From Dyadobacter psychrotolerans (GTDB lineage: Bacteria > Bacteroidota > Bacteroidia > Cytophagales > Spirosomataceae): a DNA stretch of 64,000 bases. Each line of letters starts with the position of its first letter. Positions within the stretch are counted from its first letter, which is position 1. This document shows positions 27,201 to 35,330 of the stretch, one piece after another. Location: contig NZ_SMFL01000004.1 of the NCBI RefSeq assembly GCF_004349265.1, forward strand, positions 405,150 to 469,149, given 5' to 3'. Made by a program: the position numbers and the translations under genes. The notes under the pieces were generated by a model, which did no database searches, was not told the origin of the DNA, and worked only from the letters and a program-made list of their open reading frames with translations.

Positions 27201-27887
27201 GCAGCTGATGTAGCGCCCTGGGGAGATCTGGAAAGATTGCGGTACGAACAGGACGTGGTAGGTTTTTACATTTCGGGGCACCCTTTGGATACGTTCCGGA
27301 TTGAGCTCGATAATTTTTGTACCTGCACGGCAGATCAGGTCATGGTAATCAATGAAGGTGAGAAAAAGCCAAGAAACTTTGAAAAAGAAATTTCAATCGG
27401 CGGAATCGTTACAAGTGCTATTGAAAGGATGTCCAAAAACGGGAGTCCGTTCATGATCTTTAAAATTGAAGATTATAAAGGATCAATCGAAATGTTGCTG
27501 GGCGGAGAGGACTGCGTCAGGTTCAGGAATTATTTACAGGTTGGTCAGTTTCTTCACATCAAAGGAAAGATACAAAACCGCTGGAAACAGGAAGATCAGT
27601 TTGAATTCAAAATACTTCACATTCAGTTGCTGACGGAAATCAGGGAGAAACTTTGCAAAAAAATAAGAATCAATTTGCCTCTTGATCACATCAACGAGCA
27701 AATGATTTTTCTAATAAACGAAACGCTTAGCAACAACCCGGGATCATGCTCTGTCAATATGACGGTAACTGATCCGGAGACACGGGTAGAAGTAGAAATG
27801 GTGTCACGCGGGTATCGTGTGGCTCCGACTAATGAATTGTTTAAAAGTCTAAATCTTATGGAAGGCGTCAAATTCTTTTTGAATTAA
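24237..27887 (+). CDS. dnaE: DNA polymerase III alpha subunit
   Basis: A 1216-residue C-family replicative polymerase, slightly longer than E. coli DnaE. The PHP domain begins at once (FSHLHCHTQFSLLDGAADI, ITDHGNMFG). The palm carries GPGRGSAAGS near 385 and the catalytic PDIDTDFDDEGR near 427-438. The fingers region shows ALYRPGPI and YQEQVM, and the helix-hairpin-helix and OB-fold segments (KEISIGGIVTSAIERMSKNG) lie near the C-terminus. No 3'-5' exonuclease domain of the PolC kind is present. This is the main chromosomal replicase. Confidence 0.98.
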   Translation: MQFSHLHCHTQFSLLDGAADIKKLFKKAKEDNMPAVAITDHGNMFGVFEFVAEGNKQGIKPIVGCEFYVVEDRHIRQFTKDKKDVRHHQLLLAKDEIGYKNLVKMCSLGFIEGLYGKYPRIDKELIVKYHKGLIATTCCIGAIIPKTIIRKGEEEAEKEFKWWLDLFGDDFYVELQRHEIRDQYIVNEVLVRFAKKYNVKIIASNDSHYVDQEDWNAHDILLCINTGDKQSTPSAKDFDDDKGIPKGSRFAFFNDQFYFKNTSEMTKLFNDLPQSIDNTNEIVDKIKTLDLRKDILLPNFPIPEEFKTHTLSEMSGTKELTADVLNQWEYLKHLSFEGARFKYGTITSVIEDRLNFELETIRNMGFPGYFLIVADFIDAGRKMGVFIGPGRGSAAGSVVAYCTGITNIDPIKYDLLFERFLNPDRISLPDIDTDFDDEGRQKVIDYVVKKYGYNQVAQIVTYGTMAAKSAIKDVARVMDLHLSDANMLVKLVPDKPAYNMTLSRIFSAPLEGEGSLTKKEGIAPEELDNVKKLRSIIAGNDLQASVLQEARRLEGTVRNTGIHAAGIIIAPSDLTEIIPVSTSKESEFLITQYQGKIIEDAGVIKMDFLGLRNLTIIKEALRLIKQNKNIEIVIDDIPLDDPEVFALFQRGDTNAIFQFESDGMKKHMRDLIPDRFEHLIAMNALYRPGPIAYIPNFIRRKNGQEEITYDLPELEEYLADTYGITVYQEQVMLLSQKLGGFTKGQADTLRKAMGKKQIETLNKMKGYFMKGGAEKNLDPKKLEKIWTDWEAFASYAFNKSHSTCYAFVAYQTAYLKAHYTAEYMSAVLTSSLGNIEKITFFMEECKAQGLVVLGPDVNESDRQFNANKKSEIRFGLAGVKGSGDAAVEAIIEERNNGGPFKDIFDFITRVNLRTVNKKTIESLAYAGGFDCFPEYHRAQYFAIEPGDNGTFIERLIRYANNYHAEKSSAQSSLFGAFGGNESLMSKPKAADVAPWGDLERLRYEQDVVGFYISGHPLDTFRIELDNFCTCTADQVMVINEGEKKPRNFEKEISIGGIVTSAIERMSKNGSPFMIFKIEDYKGSIEMLLGGEDCVRFRNYLQVGQFLHIKGKIQNRWKQEDQFEFKILHIQLLTEIREKLCKKIRINLPLDHINEQMIFLINETLSNNPGSCSVNMTVTDPETRVEVEMVSRGYRVAPTNELFKSLNLMEGVKFFLN

Positions 27888-28094
27888 TGAACATGTTTTC
27901 AGCTACTTAATCATAAGGATTTAAAGTCAGAAATACCTGGATGTTAACGAATCAAAAACCTGTAAAAAAGCGGAATGTCTGAATCAATTTTTTCAATGTC
28001 AAAAACATAGAATACTGACATTGGCACGGAACTTTTAAGAATATATATTGATTATGCATTCAGATTAATAAAAAACATTAGACATTTTTTTGAC

Positions 28095-28427
28095 ATGGGA
28101 AAAGCACTTGAAATTACCGATAGCACCTTTGAAGAACTTATCCAAAGCGATAAACCTGTACTTGTAGATTTCTGGGCCGAATGGTGCGGGCCTTGTAAAA
28201 TGATCGGACCGGTTGTAGAGCAATTGGCTGGCGAGTACGAAGGGAAAGCAGTTATTGGTAAAATGGACGTTGATATGAACTCTTCGATACCAGCCAAATT
28301 TGGTATTCGCAGTATTCCAACGCTTATGATCTTCAAATCGGGACAATTGGTTGATAAGGTAGTTGGTGTTGTTCCAAAGTCGACATTAGAAGATAAATTG
28401 AACGCACAAATTGAAGCGACTGTTTAA
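28095..28427 (+). CDS. trxA: Thioredoxin
   Basis: A 110-residue thioredoxin with the redox site WCGPC (Cys 31 and Cys 34), the cis-Pro region RSIPTLMIF and no signal peptide, so it is the cytosolic disulfide reductant. Length is standard. It lies 207 bases after dnaE and ends in a strong bidirectional terminator. Confidence 0.97.
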   Translation: MGKALEITDSTFEELIQSDKPVLVDFWAEWCGPCKMIGPVVEQLAGEYEGKAVIGKMDVDMNSSIPAKFGIRSIPTLMIFKSGQLVDKVVGVVPKSTLEDKLNAQIEATV

Positions 28428-28444
28428 TCAGTTCCTTTTTAATT

Positions 28445-28488
28445 GTTGATATAAAAAAAGGCTCGTCAGAGCCTTTTTTTATATCAAC
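28445..28488. terminator. Bidirectional terminator, perfect 20-base inverted repeat
   Basis: A perfect 20-base stem with a GTCA loop contains seven A and seven T around a GC core (GGCTC/GAGCC). It serves both trxA and the convergent aldose epimerase gene. Confidence 0.92.
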
Positions 28489-28529
28489 CCGGTACGTCGG
28501 TTTAAAATCAGACTCCTTGTTACTACTTT

Positions 28530-29408
28530 TTACTCAAAAACCTCAATGGTGTAAGAGGCTACGAAAGTTTTCCCAGCCCCAAGACCTAGAATTCCTTCTT
28601 TTTTTTCCAGGATTTGATCTGAATCGAAACTATCGGCAATGCCCAGCCAGGGTTCTATACAAACAAAATGTGCATTGGGTTTTGCCCAAATGCCAAGGTA
28701 AGGAAAATCTTCATAGTGTAAAGTAATGACCTGTCCGGATTTGGTGCTTCTTAGACTAACCTGTTTTGATTTCAGATTCTTAAAAATCAGCGCGTCACGA
28801 TCAAACAAATGACCATTTAAGTGAAGCACGTTCGTGTTGTGCAAGAGCGGTTTTGTGAAATTTCCAACAAGTCCGTCACTTTCCAAAAGCCAGGTAGAGT
28901 CGGTTTCGACCTTCTCAAATTCCAGGTAATAGTCTTCATAGGTTTCTCCCTCATTTAGCGGACACTTAAAAGCCGGATGCGCTCCAAGTGAAAAAAACAT
29001 TTGTGTATTTCCATGATTGATAACCTTATGGCTTACCAGAATTTTATTTTCCTTCAACGTGTAAGTTATCAGAAATTCGAATTGAAAAGGGTATATTTTC
29101 AATAGCTCTTCGTCATATTTTAAACCAAGCGTTACGCTATTGCTTGTCTGTTCTAGCAGGGTAAGGTTACTATTGTTACGGATAAAACCATGACGCGGCA
29201 AAGCATATTCCTGGCCATTATGCTTTACATAGCCATGTTTTACAGCGCCAATGATTGGAAAAAGAACAGGAGCATAACTCGCCCAGACATCCGGATTCGC
29301 GTCCCACATGAATTCCCTGCCGGTTGTGGCCGACTGTATTTTGCAAAGTTCAGCGCCGGTTTGCTGAATTGCGATTTGAAGCTTATCGTTTTCGAGTTGA
29401 TATATCAT
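28530..29408 (-). CDS. Aldose 1-epimerase family protein (LacX/YeaD-like)
   Basis: A 292-residue galactose-mutarotase-fold protein. It has the family features GREFMWDANPDVW, APVLFPIIGAVK, an aromatic/His region PRHGFIRN and FFSLGAHPAFKCPL, which contains the conserved His, and a late Glu (VCIEPWLGIAD). Enzymes of this fold interconvert sugar anomers; this LacX-like branch has uncertain substrates. No signal peptide is seen, so it is probably cytosolic. It is 26 bases downstream of the aminotransferase gene on the same strand and may share its transcript. Confidence 0.85.
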   Translation of the reverse strand: MIYQLENDKLQIAIQQTGAELCKIQSATTGREFMWDANPDVWASYAPVLFPIIGAVKHGYVKHNGQEYALPRHGFIRNNSNLTLLEQTSNSVTLGLKYDEELLKIYPFQFEFLITYTLKENKILVSHKVINHGNTQMFFSLGAHPAFKCPLNEGETYEDYYLEFEKVETDSTWLLESDGLVGNFTKPLLHNTNVLHLNGHLFDRDALIFKNLKSKQVSLRSTKSGQVITLHYEDFPYLGIWAKPNAHFVCIEPWLGIADSFDSDQILEKKEGILGLGAGKTFVASYTIEVFE

Positions 29409-29434
29409 AATTGCGAGTAGTGTTTAGACAAGGA

Positions 29435-30649
29435 TTAAATTGTATCAAGTGCTGTGAGAATCACATCGCAGCCTTCCCGTATCTGATCTTCTGTTATTGT
29501 CAGCGGAGGGGCGATGCGCATGGAATTATCGCAAAACAGAAACCAGTCTGTTACCACGCCGAGCTCAATACATTTGTCAATTGTTTCTTTAAGTTTTTCA
29601 AAGGATTCCATTTCTGCCGCCAGCATAAGGCCTTTCCCCCTTACTTCTTTGATCCTGGGATGGACCAAAAGCGTTTTTATGAGCTCACCTTTTGCAGTTG
29701 CCTGGCTAGACAGGTCCTCATTTAGTGTTATTTGTAATGCAGCAAGTGCAGAAGCGCAGCTCACCGGATGCCCGCCAAAAGTGGTGATGTGGCCAAGGAT
29801 CGGATTAGTTTTCAAAACGCCCATCAGTTTTTGAGAAGCCATGAAAGCACCAATCGGCATGCCGCCACCCATTCCTTTGGCGCTCAAAACAATGTCAGGA
29901 TAAATACCATATTGTTCAAACGCCCAGAACGTGCCCGTTCTGCCATAGCCGGTTTGCACTTCATCGAGGATGAGCAAGGTCCCTGTTTCTGTACATCTCT
30001 TTCGCAATGCAATTATATATTCATTCGAGGCAATGCGAATACCTGATTCCGCTCCTACGATTTCGATGATAACTGCGGCAGTCTTTTCTGTAATTTTATC
30101 AAGGTCCTCTATTAAGCCATGTTTAATATTGGTAATGCCCGGAAGTAATGGCCGGAAGCTCTTTTTAAACCATTCTGATCCGGATAGGCTTAAAGCCCCC
30201 TGTGTCGCGCCATGATATGCATTGAAACAGGATATAAAACCAGACCTGCCTGTATAGCGCTTTGCTAATTTCATAGCGCCTTCAACGGCTTCTGTTCCTG
30301 AGTTGGTAAAATAGACATTATCAATCAACCCAAAAGGAGAGGGGTAGCTTGTTTGAACGTCTAATGTATCCGATAGCGCTTTGGCCAGCTGCACCTGCGT
30401 GCCCTGCACAAACTCTCCGTAAACAAGCAAATGCATGTGTTTTTCGAGCTGGTCATGAATTGCTTTGAGTACTTCCGGGTGCCGGTGACCCACACTGCTG
30501 ACGCCGATTCCTGAAATTAAATCAAGATAACGCTTTCCGTCTGTTCCGTACATGTACACGCCTTCTGCCCTTTCAATTTCCAGGGCAAGCGGATAATCTG
30601 ATGTTTGTGCAAGATGATTGAAAAAGTGCTGACGATGAGAAATGTGCAT
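29435..30649 (-). CDS. Class III PLP-dependent aminotransferase (acetylornithine/ornithine type)
   Basis: A 404-residue fold-type I aminotransferase. Key segments are FTNSGTEAVEGAMKLAKRYTG (cofactor phosphate contact), FNAYHGATQGALS, LILDEVQTGYGRTG, and the PLP-binding Lys in VLSAKGMGGGMP near residue 256. Family members act on ornithine, acetylornithine, GABA or related omega-amines; sequence reading does not give the substrate. The gene lies 103 bases downstream of the ATP-grasp/amidotransferase operon on the same strand, so an aminated product could feed or come from that pathway, which is inference. Confidence 0.85.
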   Translation of the reverse strand: MHISHRQHFFNHLAQTSDYPLALEIERAEGVYMYGTDGKRYLDLISGIGVSSVGHRHPEVLKAIHDQLEKHMHLLVYGEFVQGTQVQLAKALSDTLDVQTSYPSPFGLIDNVYFTNSGTEAVEGAMKLAKRYTGRSGFISCFNAYHGATQGALSLSGSEWFKKSFRPLLPGITNIKHGLIEDLDKITEKTAAVIIEIVGAESGIRIASNEYIIALRKRCTETGTLLILDEVQTGYGRTGTFWAFEQYGIYPDIVLSAKGMGGGMPIGAFMASQKLMGVLKTNPILGHITTFGGHPVSCASALAALQITLNEDLSSQATAKGELIKTLLVHPRIKEVRGKGLMLAAEMESFEKLKETIDKCIELGVVTDWFLFCDNSMRIAPPLTITEDQIREGCDVILTALDTI

Positions 30650-30752
30650 TTTAAATGGACAATACTTTTATGAAGTATATATCTTTTTAATTTTAGTTAA
30701 AGTATTATATTTTAAGGTGCTATAAACCGCAACTCAATATTTCTTAACAGGA

Positions 30753-31946
30753 TTATACCTGAAAGTAACAGGCACTTCCACCGACCCAGGTGAAGTTTTT
30801 GTTATAGTCGACCCCAATCATTTCACCGCGGCTTAGCCTGCTGAGGCCGATCATCAGTTCAGGTTTGGAAGCATTGTCAGGCCAGCCATACATCATTCTG
30901 ACCTCGCATTTAACCAAACCGTCGGGTGCCTGAATAACAGGTTCATAAACAACTTTCTTTTGCAGAATGTAATTTTCGGGATCAGTCAATTCTTCCAGCA
31001 TTTCCTCCTTAACATGGATTTTGACTCCGCTACCCGCGAAAGAAAACAGAGGTTTGAGTACATAATTTTCAAGATCTGCCGGGAAATTACCCTGATAGTC
31101 GCTGACAAACCTAGTCTCAGGAATGTATTTGCTGTTTAAAAACGGGAGAGCGAATTTACTGATTCTGAAAAACCAGTTCGGATGTCCAACCCAGGTTACA
31201 TTAACATCGTCGGTAAATTTAAAACTGGTTTTCAAATCCGGGTAATTGGCCAGATCATCAAAAATCAAACGATTATAAATGCGTTTAACCTGAATTTTTC
31301 TTCCATCTTTTTCATAGAAAAGATCTCGTCCTTCACGTATGAGTTTGGTGTAACAAACAGCTCTAACACCGGTCATCTTTTCTGTAACTGCAAAATCGAT
31401 TCTTGTTTTTTGTTTCTCAGGAAAAATTTCGAGTAAAATCACATTTTCAGGATCCTGATCTCCAACGATCAATTTCCGAAGCTTTTGCACATAATCTTCA
31501 TAGGAGGAGCTATTCAACGCATAGTTAAAATCGTCTGCAACATCAAAATGCTTGGGAAATGTTTCAGACAAATATGCCTGATAGCCATACAGGGAAGGAA
31601 ATCCCTGTAATTCAATCAGCTGAGGTAAAAGTGTACCCTCCGGCGATTTGCAAATGGCAAAGTCGATAGCCAAAAATGATGTGTGACTGTTTTCGTTGGG
31701 CACATTTTGGCCCGCAGGTACTGCTCGGTCGGTGTTTTTTGAAAAATCCGGAGACAAAAGTGTCCGGATAATTTCATCACAAGCCTGCACCAAACTTTCT
31801 TTCAACCCGGCAGGAACGAATACCGGCGTTTCCGCTACACGAAAATCCAGCTGTCCGGGAAAATCGGTAGCAATGTTGGAAACAAAATTTTGATAATGTT
31901 CCTCACTGAAAGTCGAGTTAAATTGCTTACGGGCTTCCTTATGCAT
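30753..31946 (-). CDS. Protein resembling circularly permuted ATP-grasp ligases
   Basis: A 397-residue cytosolic protein without a named family that I can assign. Its motif order resembles circularly permuted ATP-grasp enzymes: an acidic AIDFAICKSPEGTLLPQLIELQG followed by FPSLYGYQ (compare the E-N-x-x-P-x-G segment), then RIYNRLIFDD, then the ATP-binding strand YVLKPLFSFAGSGVKI near 290-305 and YILQKKVVYEPVI. These enzymes join a carboxylate to an amine using ATP. It follows the glutamine amidotransferase gene by 36 bases and closes the amidoligase-like operon. The assignment is by motif resemblance only. Confidence 0.6.
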   Translation of the reverse strand: MHKEARKQFNSTFSEEHYQNFVSNIATDFPGQLDFRVAETPVFVPAGLKESLVQACDEIIRTLLSPDFSKNTDRAVPAGQNVPNENSHTSFLAIDFAICKSPEGTLLPQLIELQGFPSLYGYQAYLSETFPKHFDVADDFNYALNSSSYEDYVQKLRKLIVGDQDPENVILLEIFPEKQKTRIDFAVTEKMTGVRAVCYTKLIREGRDLFYEKDGRKIQVKRIYNRLIFDDLANYPDLKTSFKFTDDVNVTWVGHPNWFFRISKFALPFLNSKYIPETRFVSDYQGNFPADLENYVLKPLFSFAGSGVKIHVKEEMLEELTDPENYILQKKVVYEPVIQAPDGLVKCEVRMMYGWPDNASKPELMIGLSRLSRGEMIGVDYNKNFTWVGGSACYFQV

Positions 31947-31982
31947 AAATCCGCGTGCGGGTTACAAAATTGTGAAGTGTAA

Positions 31983-32840
31983 TTAAACTGTTTTGGCCAG
32001 TTGCGAATCTGCAATCTGAATTTTGTTTAGTGCATTTTTCAGGAAGGTCGGGATTACAACGGATTCAGTCATCAGAATCTTTTCGGGATCATTAAGATGG
32101 GTGATCATATCATTGTATTTAGCCTCTCCGTGATTGGCAATTATTGTAGTTTTTTTATCTTCCTGAAGAAAATAGCGAAGCATGCCTTCCGCATCGGCTT
32201 CGGGATGAAACTGGGTTCCCACGATTTCGCTTGAAAATCTGATGGCCATTACTGCACGTTCAAGCTGAACGTGAGGACGTATTTTTTCCAGGCAAAGTAT
32301 CGTCGCTCCCAACTGGTCCAGTGCATGCTGATTAGGCTGGGTTACCTGATAATCTCTTGAATCAACAATCCAGAAGGGATCGTTTAACAAACTTAGCAGA
32401 GGATCTTTTCTTCCAAAAGAAGTTTTATGTACCGGGAATGTACCAAATGAGGTCTTTCTTCTTTTACTCACGCCTGCCAGCTGCCAGTGGATAGACGCCA
32501 TCTGAAAAGAATGGCAGATCAAAAAAAGTGGTTTTTTTGTCCGATTATGCCGGTTTGCATTAAAATGCATCAGAGAATCCAAGAAGAAAAAGAATTTTCT
32601 CTCCCAAAGTTCACCGGCTGGCATGGGATTGCCCGGGCCACCGGTAGAGATGTAAGCATCAAAATCAAGGTTTGGTGTTTCTAATTTCTGGCGGACATCA
32701 AAGACCTGATACTCAATATCGACAGCTTCGTTTTCGCCAAATGCGGTGATGATCTTTTTGATACAACGCATTCCTTCATTAGCAACACCGTCGTACATAT
32801 CCAGAATGGCAATTCTGAATGGTTTTTTGTAAGTATTCAT
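31983..32840 (-). CDS. Class I glutamine amidotransferase-like protein
   Basis: A 285-residue GATase1-fold protein. DAYISTGGPGNPMP forms the oxyanion region, LFLICHSFQMASIHW holds the nucleophile Cys near 109, and GTQFHPEADAEGML holds the His and Glu of the triad near 211-213. The rest of the protein is longer than stand-alone GATase domains by about 70 C-terminal residues. It could release ammonia from glutamine for an adjacent ligase, or hydrolyse a gamma-glutamyl bond. Its start is preceded by a 165-base gap with repeats, so it may have its own promoter within the cluster. Confidence 0.8.
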   Translation of the reverse strand: MNTYKKPFRIAILDMYDGVANEGMRCIKKIITAFGENEAVDIEYQVFDVRQKLETPNLDFDAYISTGGPGNPMPAGELWERKFFFFLDSLMHFNANRHNRTKKPLFLICHSFQMASIHWQLAGVSKRRKTSFGTFPVHKTSFGRKDPLLSLLNDPFWIVDSRDYQVTQPNQHALDQLGATILCLEKIRPHVQLERAVMAIRFSSEIVGTQFHPEADAEGMLRYFLQEDKKTTIIANHGEAKYNDMITHLNDPEKILMTESVVIPTFLKNALNKIQIADSQLAKTV

Positions 32841-32897
32841 TTCTATTTAGCTTTTAGCTGCGGATGGTCGGGCAGTTAGCTTTCCTATTAAATATAT

Positions 32898-32971
32898 GGC
32901 GCAAAGTTAAACAAGTAGGCGCAAAGTCCGAAGAGAAATTACTAGTTTGCTCTTTAACAGTACTTTGCGCC
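32898..32971. repeat. GGCGCAAAGT repeat cluster, two direct copies and one inverted
   Basis: GGCGCAAAGT occurs at 32898-32907 and again at 32918-32927, exactly 20 bases apart, and its reverse complement ACTTTGCGCC is at 32962-32971. The second and third copies can form an 11-base stem. It sits in the 165-base gap between the amidotransferase and carboxylate-amine ligase genes. It may be a dispersed intergenic repeat, an attenuator or an operator. Confidence 0.6.
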
Positions 32972-33005
32972 TTCTTTCTTACGCCTTGCTTTACAAAAAG
33001 TAAAA

Positions 33006-34106
33006 TTATTCAATACCAATTTTAGTTTCAGAAACAATGTAGTCAACCACCGCATTCAAATCGCCGGTTTGTTCAAAAACTGCCAGCTGCCGGTCTGCGC
33101 CGGTGCCCATTTCCATGATCTGGTGGATATATTCTATCTCTTTGCGACTACCCAGTTCATCGACCACATCGTCAATAAATTCCAGAAGCTCACCAGCCAA
33201 TATGCTATATTCTACTTCTTCCTGTTTACCAAAATCAATCAGTTTTCCGTGAATGCCGTAGCGGGCTGCCCGCCACTTATTTTCATTGATCAGCATTCGG
33301 TGATACGGTCTGAAACTAAGGTTCATTCGATGTAGTTTATGGATTTTGGCAACCAGTGCCTGCATGATAGCTGCCAGACAAATCGTCTCATCAGTCCGCA
33401 TCGGTACATCGCACATCCTGAACTCGATGGTATTAAAAAATGGGTGGAGGCGAATGTCCCACCAGATTTTTTTACCATTATCAATACATTTTGTTTTGAT
33501 TAGCAGGTTGATATATTCATCATATTCCGCCGCACTCGAAAAAAAATCAGGAATGCCTGTTCGTGGAAACTTATCAAATACCTTTGACCTGTATGACTTA
33601 AAGCCCGTATTACGTCCGCACCAGAAAGGAGAATTGCAGCTCAAAGCATAAATATGCGGAAGGAAGTAACGAACCGCATTCATAATTTCAATGCCTTCGT
33701 TACGGTTTTCGATTCCCACATGCACGTGCAAGCCAAAAATCAGGTTTCCCCGCGCAACATCACGCATTTCATCGATAATTTCGTCGTAGCGCGGATCGGG
33801 CGTTATTAGCTGTTCCACCCAATCGGCGAAAGGATGCGTTCCGGCTGCTGCAACCTGCAGATCCTGCTTGGATGCCAAATCCAGGATCATTTTACGCAGA
33901 TACGTAACCTCTTCTCTTGCCTCCTGAATATTGTGACAGATATTTGTCCCTACCTCCACGACGGCCTGATGCATTTCTGCCTTGACACGTTCCTTTAAGG
34001 TGATCTTTCCGTCCTCAACAAGTTTGGACATGTGTGATCTGAGGTTCCGCGTTACAGGATCTATGGTTTGAAACTCTTCTTCAATTCCCAGCGTGAAACT
34101 AGCCAT
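33006..34106 (-). CDS. YbdK-like carboxylate-amine ligase (GCS2 family)
   Basis: A 366-residue member of the glutamate-cysteine ligase family 2, which has a glutamine-synthetase-like fold and makes gamma-glutamyl-type amide bonds with ATP. It starts FTLGIEEEFQTIDPVTRNL, the hallmark acidic metal-binding strand, and carries IFGLHVHVGIENR, SCNSPFWCGRNTGFKSYR and HPFFNTIEFRMCDVPM, all typical of YbdK proteins. The natural substrate of most YbdK enzymes is unknown. It is 31 bases downstream of the ATP-grasp gene, same strand. Confidence 0.9.
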   Translation of the reverse strand: MASFTLGIEEEFQTIDPVTRNLRSHMSKLVEDGKITLKERVKAEMHQAVVEVGTNICHNIQEAREEVTYLRKMILDLASKQDLQVAAAGTHPFADWVEQLITPDPRYDEIIDEMRDVARGNLIFGLHVHVGIENRNEGIEIMNAVRYFLPHIYALSCNSPFWCGRNTGFKSYRSKVFDKFPRTGIPDFFSSAAEYDEYINLLIKTKCIDNGKKIWWDIRLHPFFNTIEFRMCDVPMRTDETICLAAIMQALVAKIHKLHRMNLSFRPYHRMLINENKWRAARYGIHGKLIDFGKQEEVEYSILAGELLEFIDDVVDELGSRKEIEYIHQIMEMGTGADRQLAVFEQTGDLNAVVDYIVSETKIGIE

Positions 34107-34137
34107 GTGCTGATGGTTCTTTTAATTGTGATGATGT

Positions 34138-35280
34138 CTATTCTTTCTTTTTTGCAGATTTTTTCGCTGAGGCGGGAGCTTCTACAGCCACCGGTTCTTT
34201 TACACCGGATGTCTTTTTAGTTGCTGCTGCTTTTTTTACTGCCACTTTTGCGATTACTTCTTCCGCCTTAACCGGTGGACTTGTCGTTTCAGCAGCGGCT
34301 GGCGAAGCCGTATCATTCAGTGCCATAGGAGCAGCTGCGGAATTCTGTACAAATGAACCCCAGGTTAAATTTGTCTGGCCCGGAACATGTTTTTTTGCAC
34401 GGTCAATGGCCATGTTGGCAGCGGCCTCAACCACCCACTCAAAGTTTTCATGACCCACAGAATAGATATCTGCGTCAGGTGCCGGGTTACAGAAATCAAT
34501 TGCAATTGGTATACCGTCTCTTACTGCAAATTCAACAGTATTGAAATCGTATCCCAGCGCAATATTTAATTTCAATACATAATCTTTAATGGTTGCCAAA
34601 AGTTTTTCCCGCTCTTCACCGGTTGCTTTAAGCTCGGAAGCGTAACGTAGATGATGCGGATTTCGCGGCTCGTAAGGCATGATCAGGACGTCTTTTTGAC
34701 CGATGCAGTAACAGCGGACATAATCGTCAAATATAATTTCTTCCTGAAGCATCATAATCAGATGCCCGGTTTCCTGATGTTTGTTCCAAAGGTCCTGTAT
34801 GTTTTCAACCTTATACACACTTTTCCAGCCACCGCCATCGTGGGGTTTCATGTATGCAGGGAAACCCACGTATTGAAACATTTCCTCCCAGGCCATCGGA
34901 AAGGCAAGATTTCGGAAAGACGTCTCACTGGTATCTACCGGGCGCTCTTTGGACGGAAGCAAAACCGTTTTTGGAACCGGCACTCCAATTTTTTCTGCAA
35001 GTGCATTGTTGAAAAACTTCTCATCAGCACTCCACCAGAACGGATTGTTAATTACAGCTGTTCCGCTAAGCGCAGCATTTTTAAGGTATGCCCGGTAAAA
35101 AGGAACATCCTGCGAAATCCTATCAACGATTACAGCATATTCGGTTGGATCTGCTTGTACAACCTTATCTATTCTTACGGCTTCTGCTATGATATCTGTT
35201 TCTCCTTTGCTATTTACGCGATCTATAAAGGCTTGGGGAAATGTGTTTTCCATGCCGAAGAGAATGCCTATTTTTTTCAT
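34138..35280 (-). CDS. ATP-grasp ligase with Lys/Ala-rich C-terminal tail
   Basis: A 380-residue protein. The first 310 or so residues are an ATP-grasp domain: WWSADEKFFNNALAEKIGVPVPKT leads into the fold, FPAYMKPHDGGGWKSVYKV is the ATP-binding strand and loop, MLQEEIIFDDYVRCYCIG the adenine-binding region, and YDFNTVEFAVRDGIPIAIDFCNPAPD the metal-binding end. From about residue 320 the sequence turns into a low-complexity tail rich in Ala, Lys, Thr and Val (KKAAATKKT, SAKKSAKKKE), which is not part of the ligase fold. It resembles histone-H1-like tails and might bind polyanions or be a modification site. Substrate unknown. Confidence 0.82.
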   Translation of the reverse strand: MKKIGILFGMENTFPQAFIDRVNSKGETDIIAEAVRIDKVVQADPTEYAVIVDRISQDVPFYRAYLKNAALSGTAVINNPFWWSADEKFFNNALAEKIGVPVPKTVLLPSKERPVDTSETSFRNLAFPMAWEEMFQYVGFPAYMKPHDGGGWKSVYKVENIQDLWNKHQETGHLIMMLQEEIIFDDYVRCYCIGQKDVLIMPYEPRNPHHLRYASELKATGEEREKLLATIKDYVLKLNIALGYDFNTVEFAVRDGIPIAIDFCNPAPDADIYSVGHENFEWVVEAAANMAIDRAKKHVPGQTNLTWGSFVQNSAAAPMALNDTASPAAAETTSPPVKAEEVIAKVAVKKAAATKKTSGVKEPVAVEAPASAKKSAKKKE

Positions 35281-35330
35281 AATCAGTTTTAATTTTTGTG
35301 TTGAATGAAAGCAATTTATTAATTATGATT

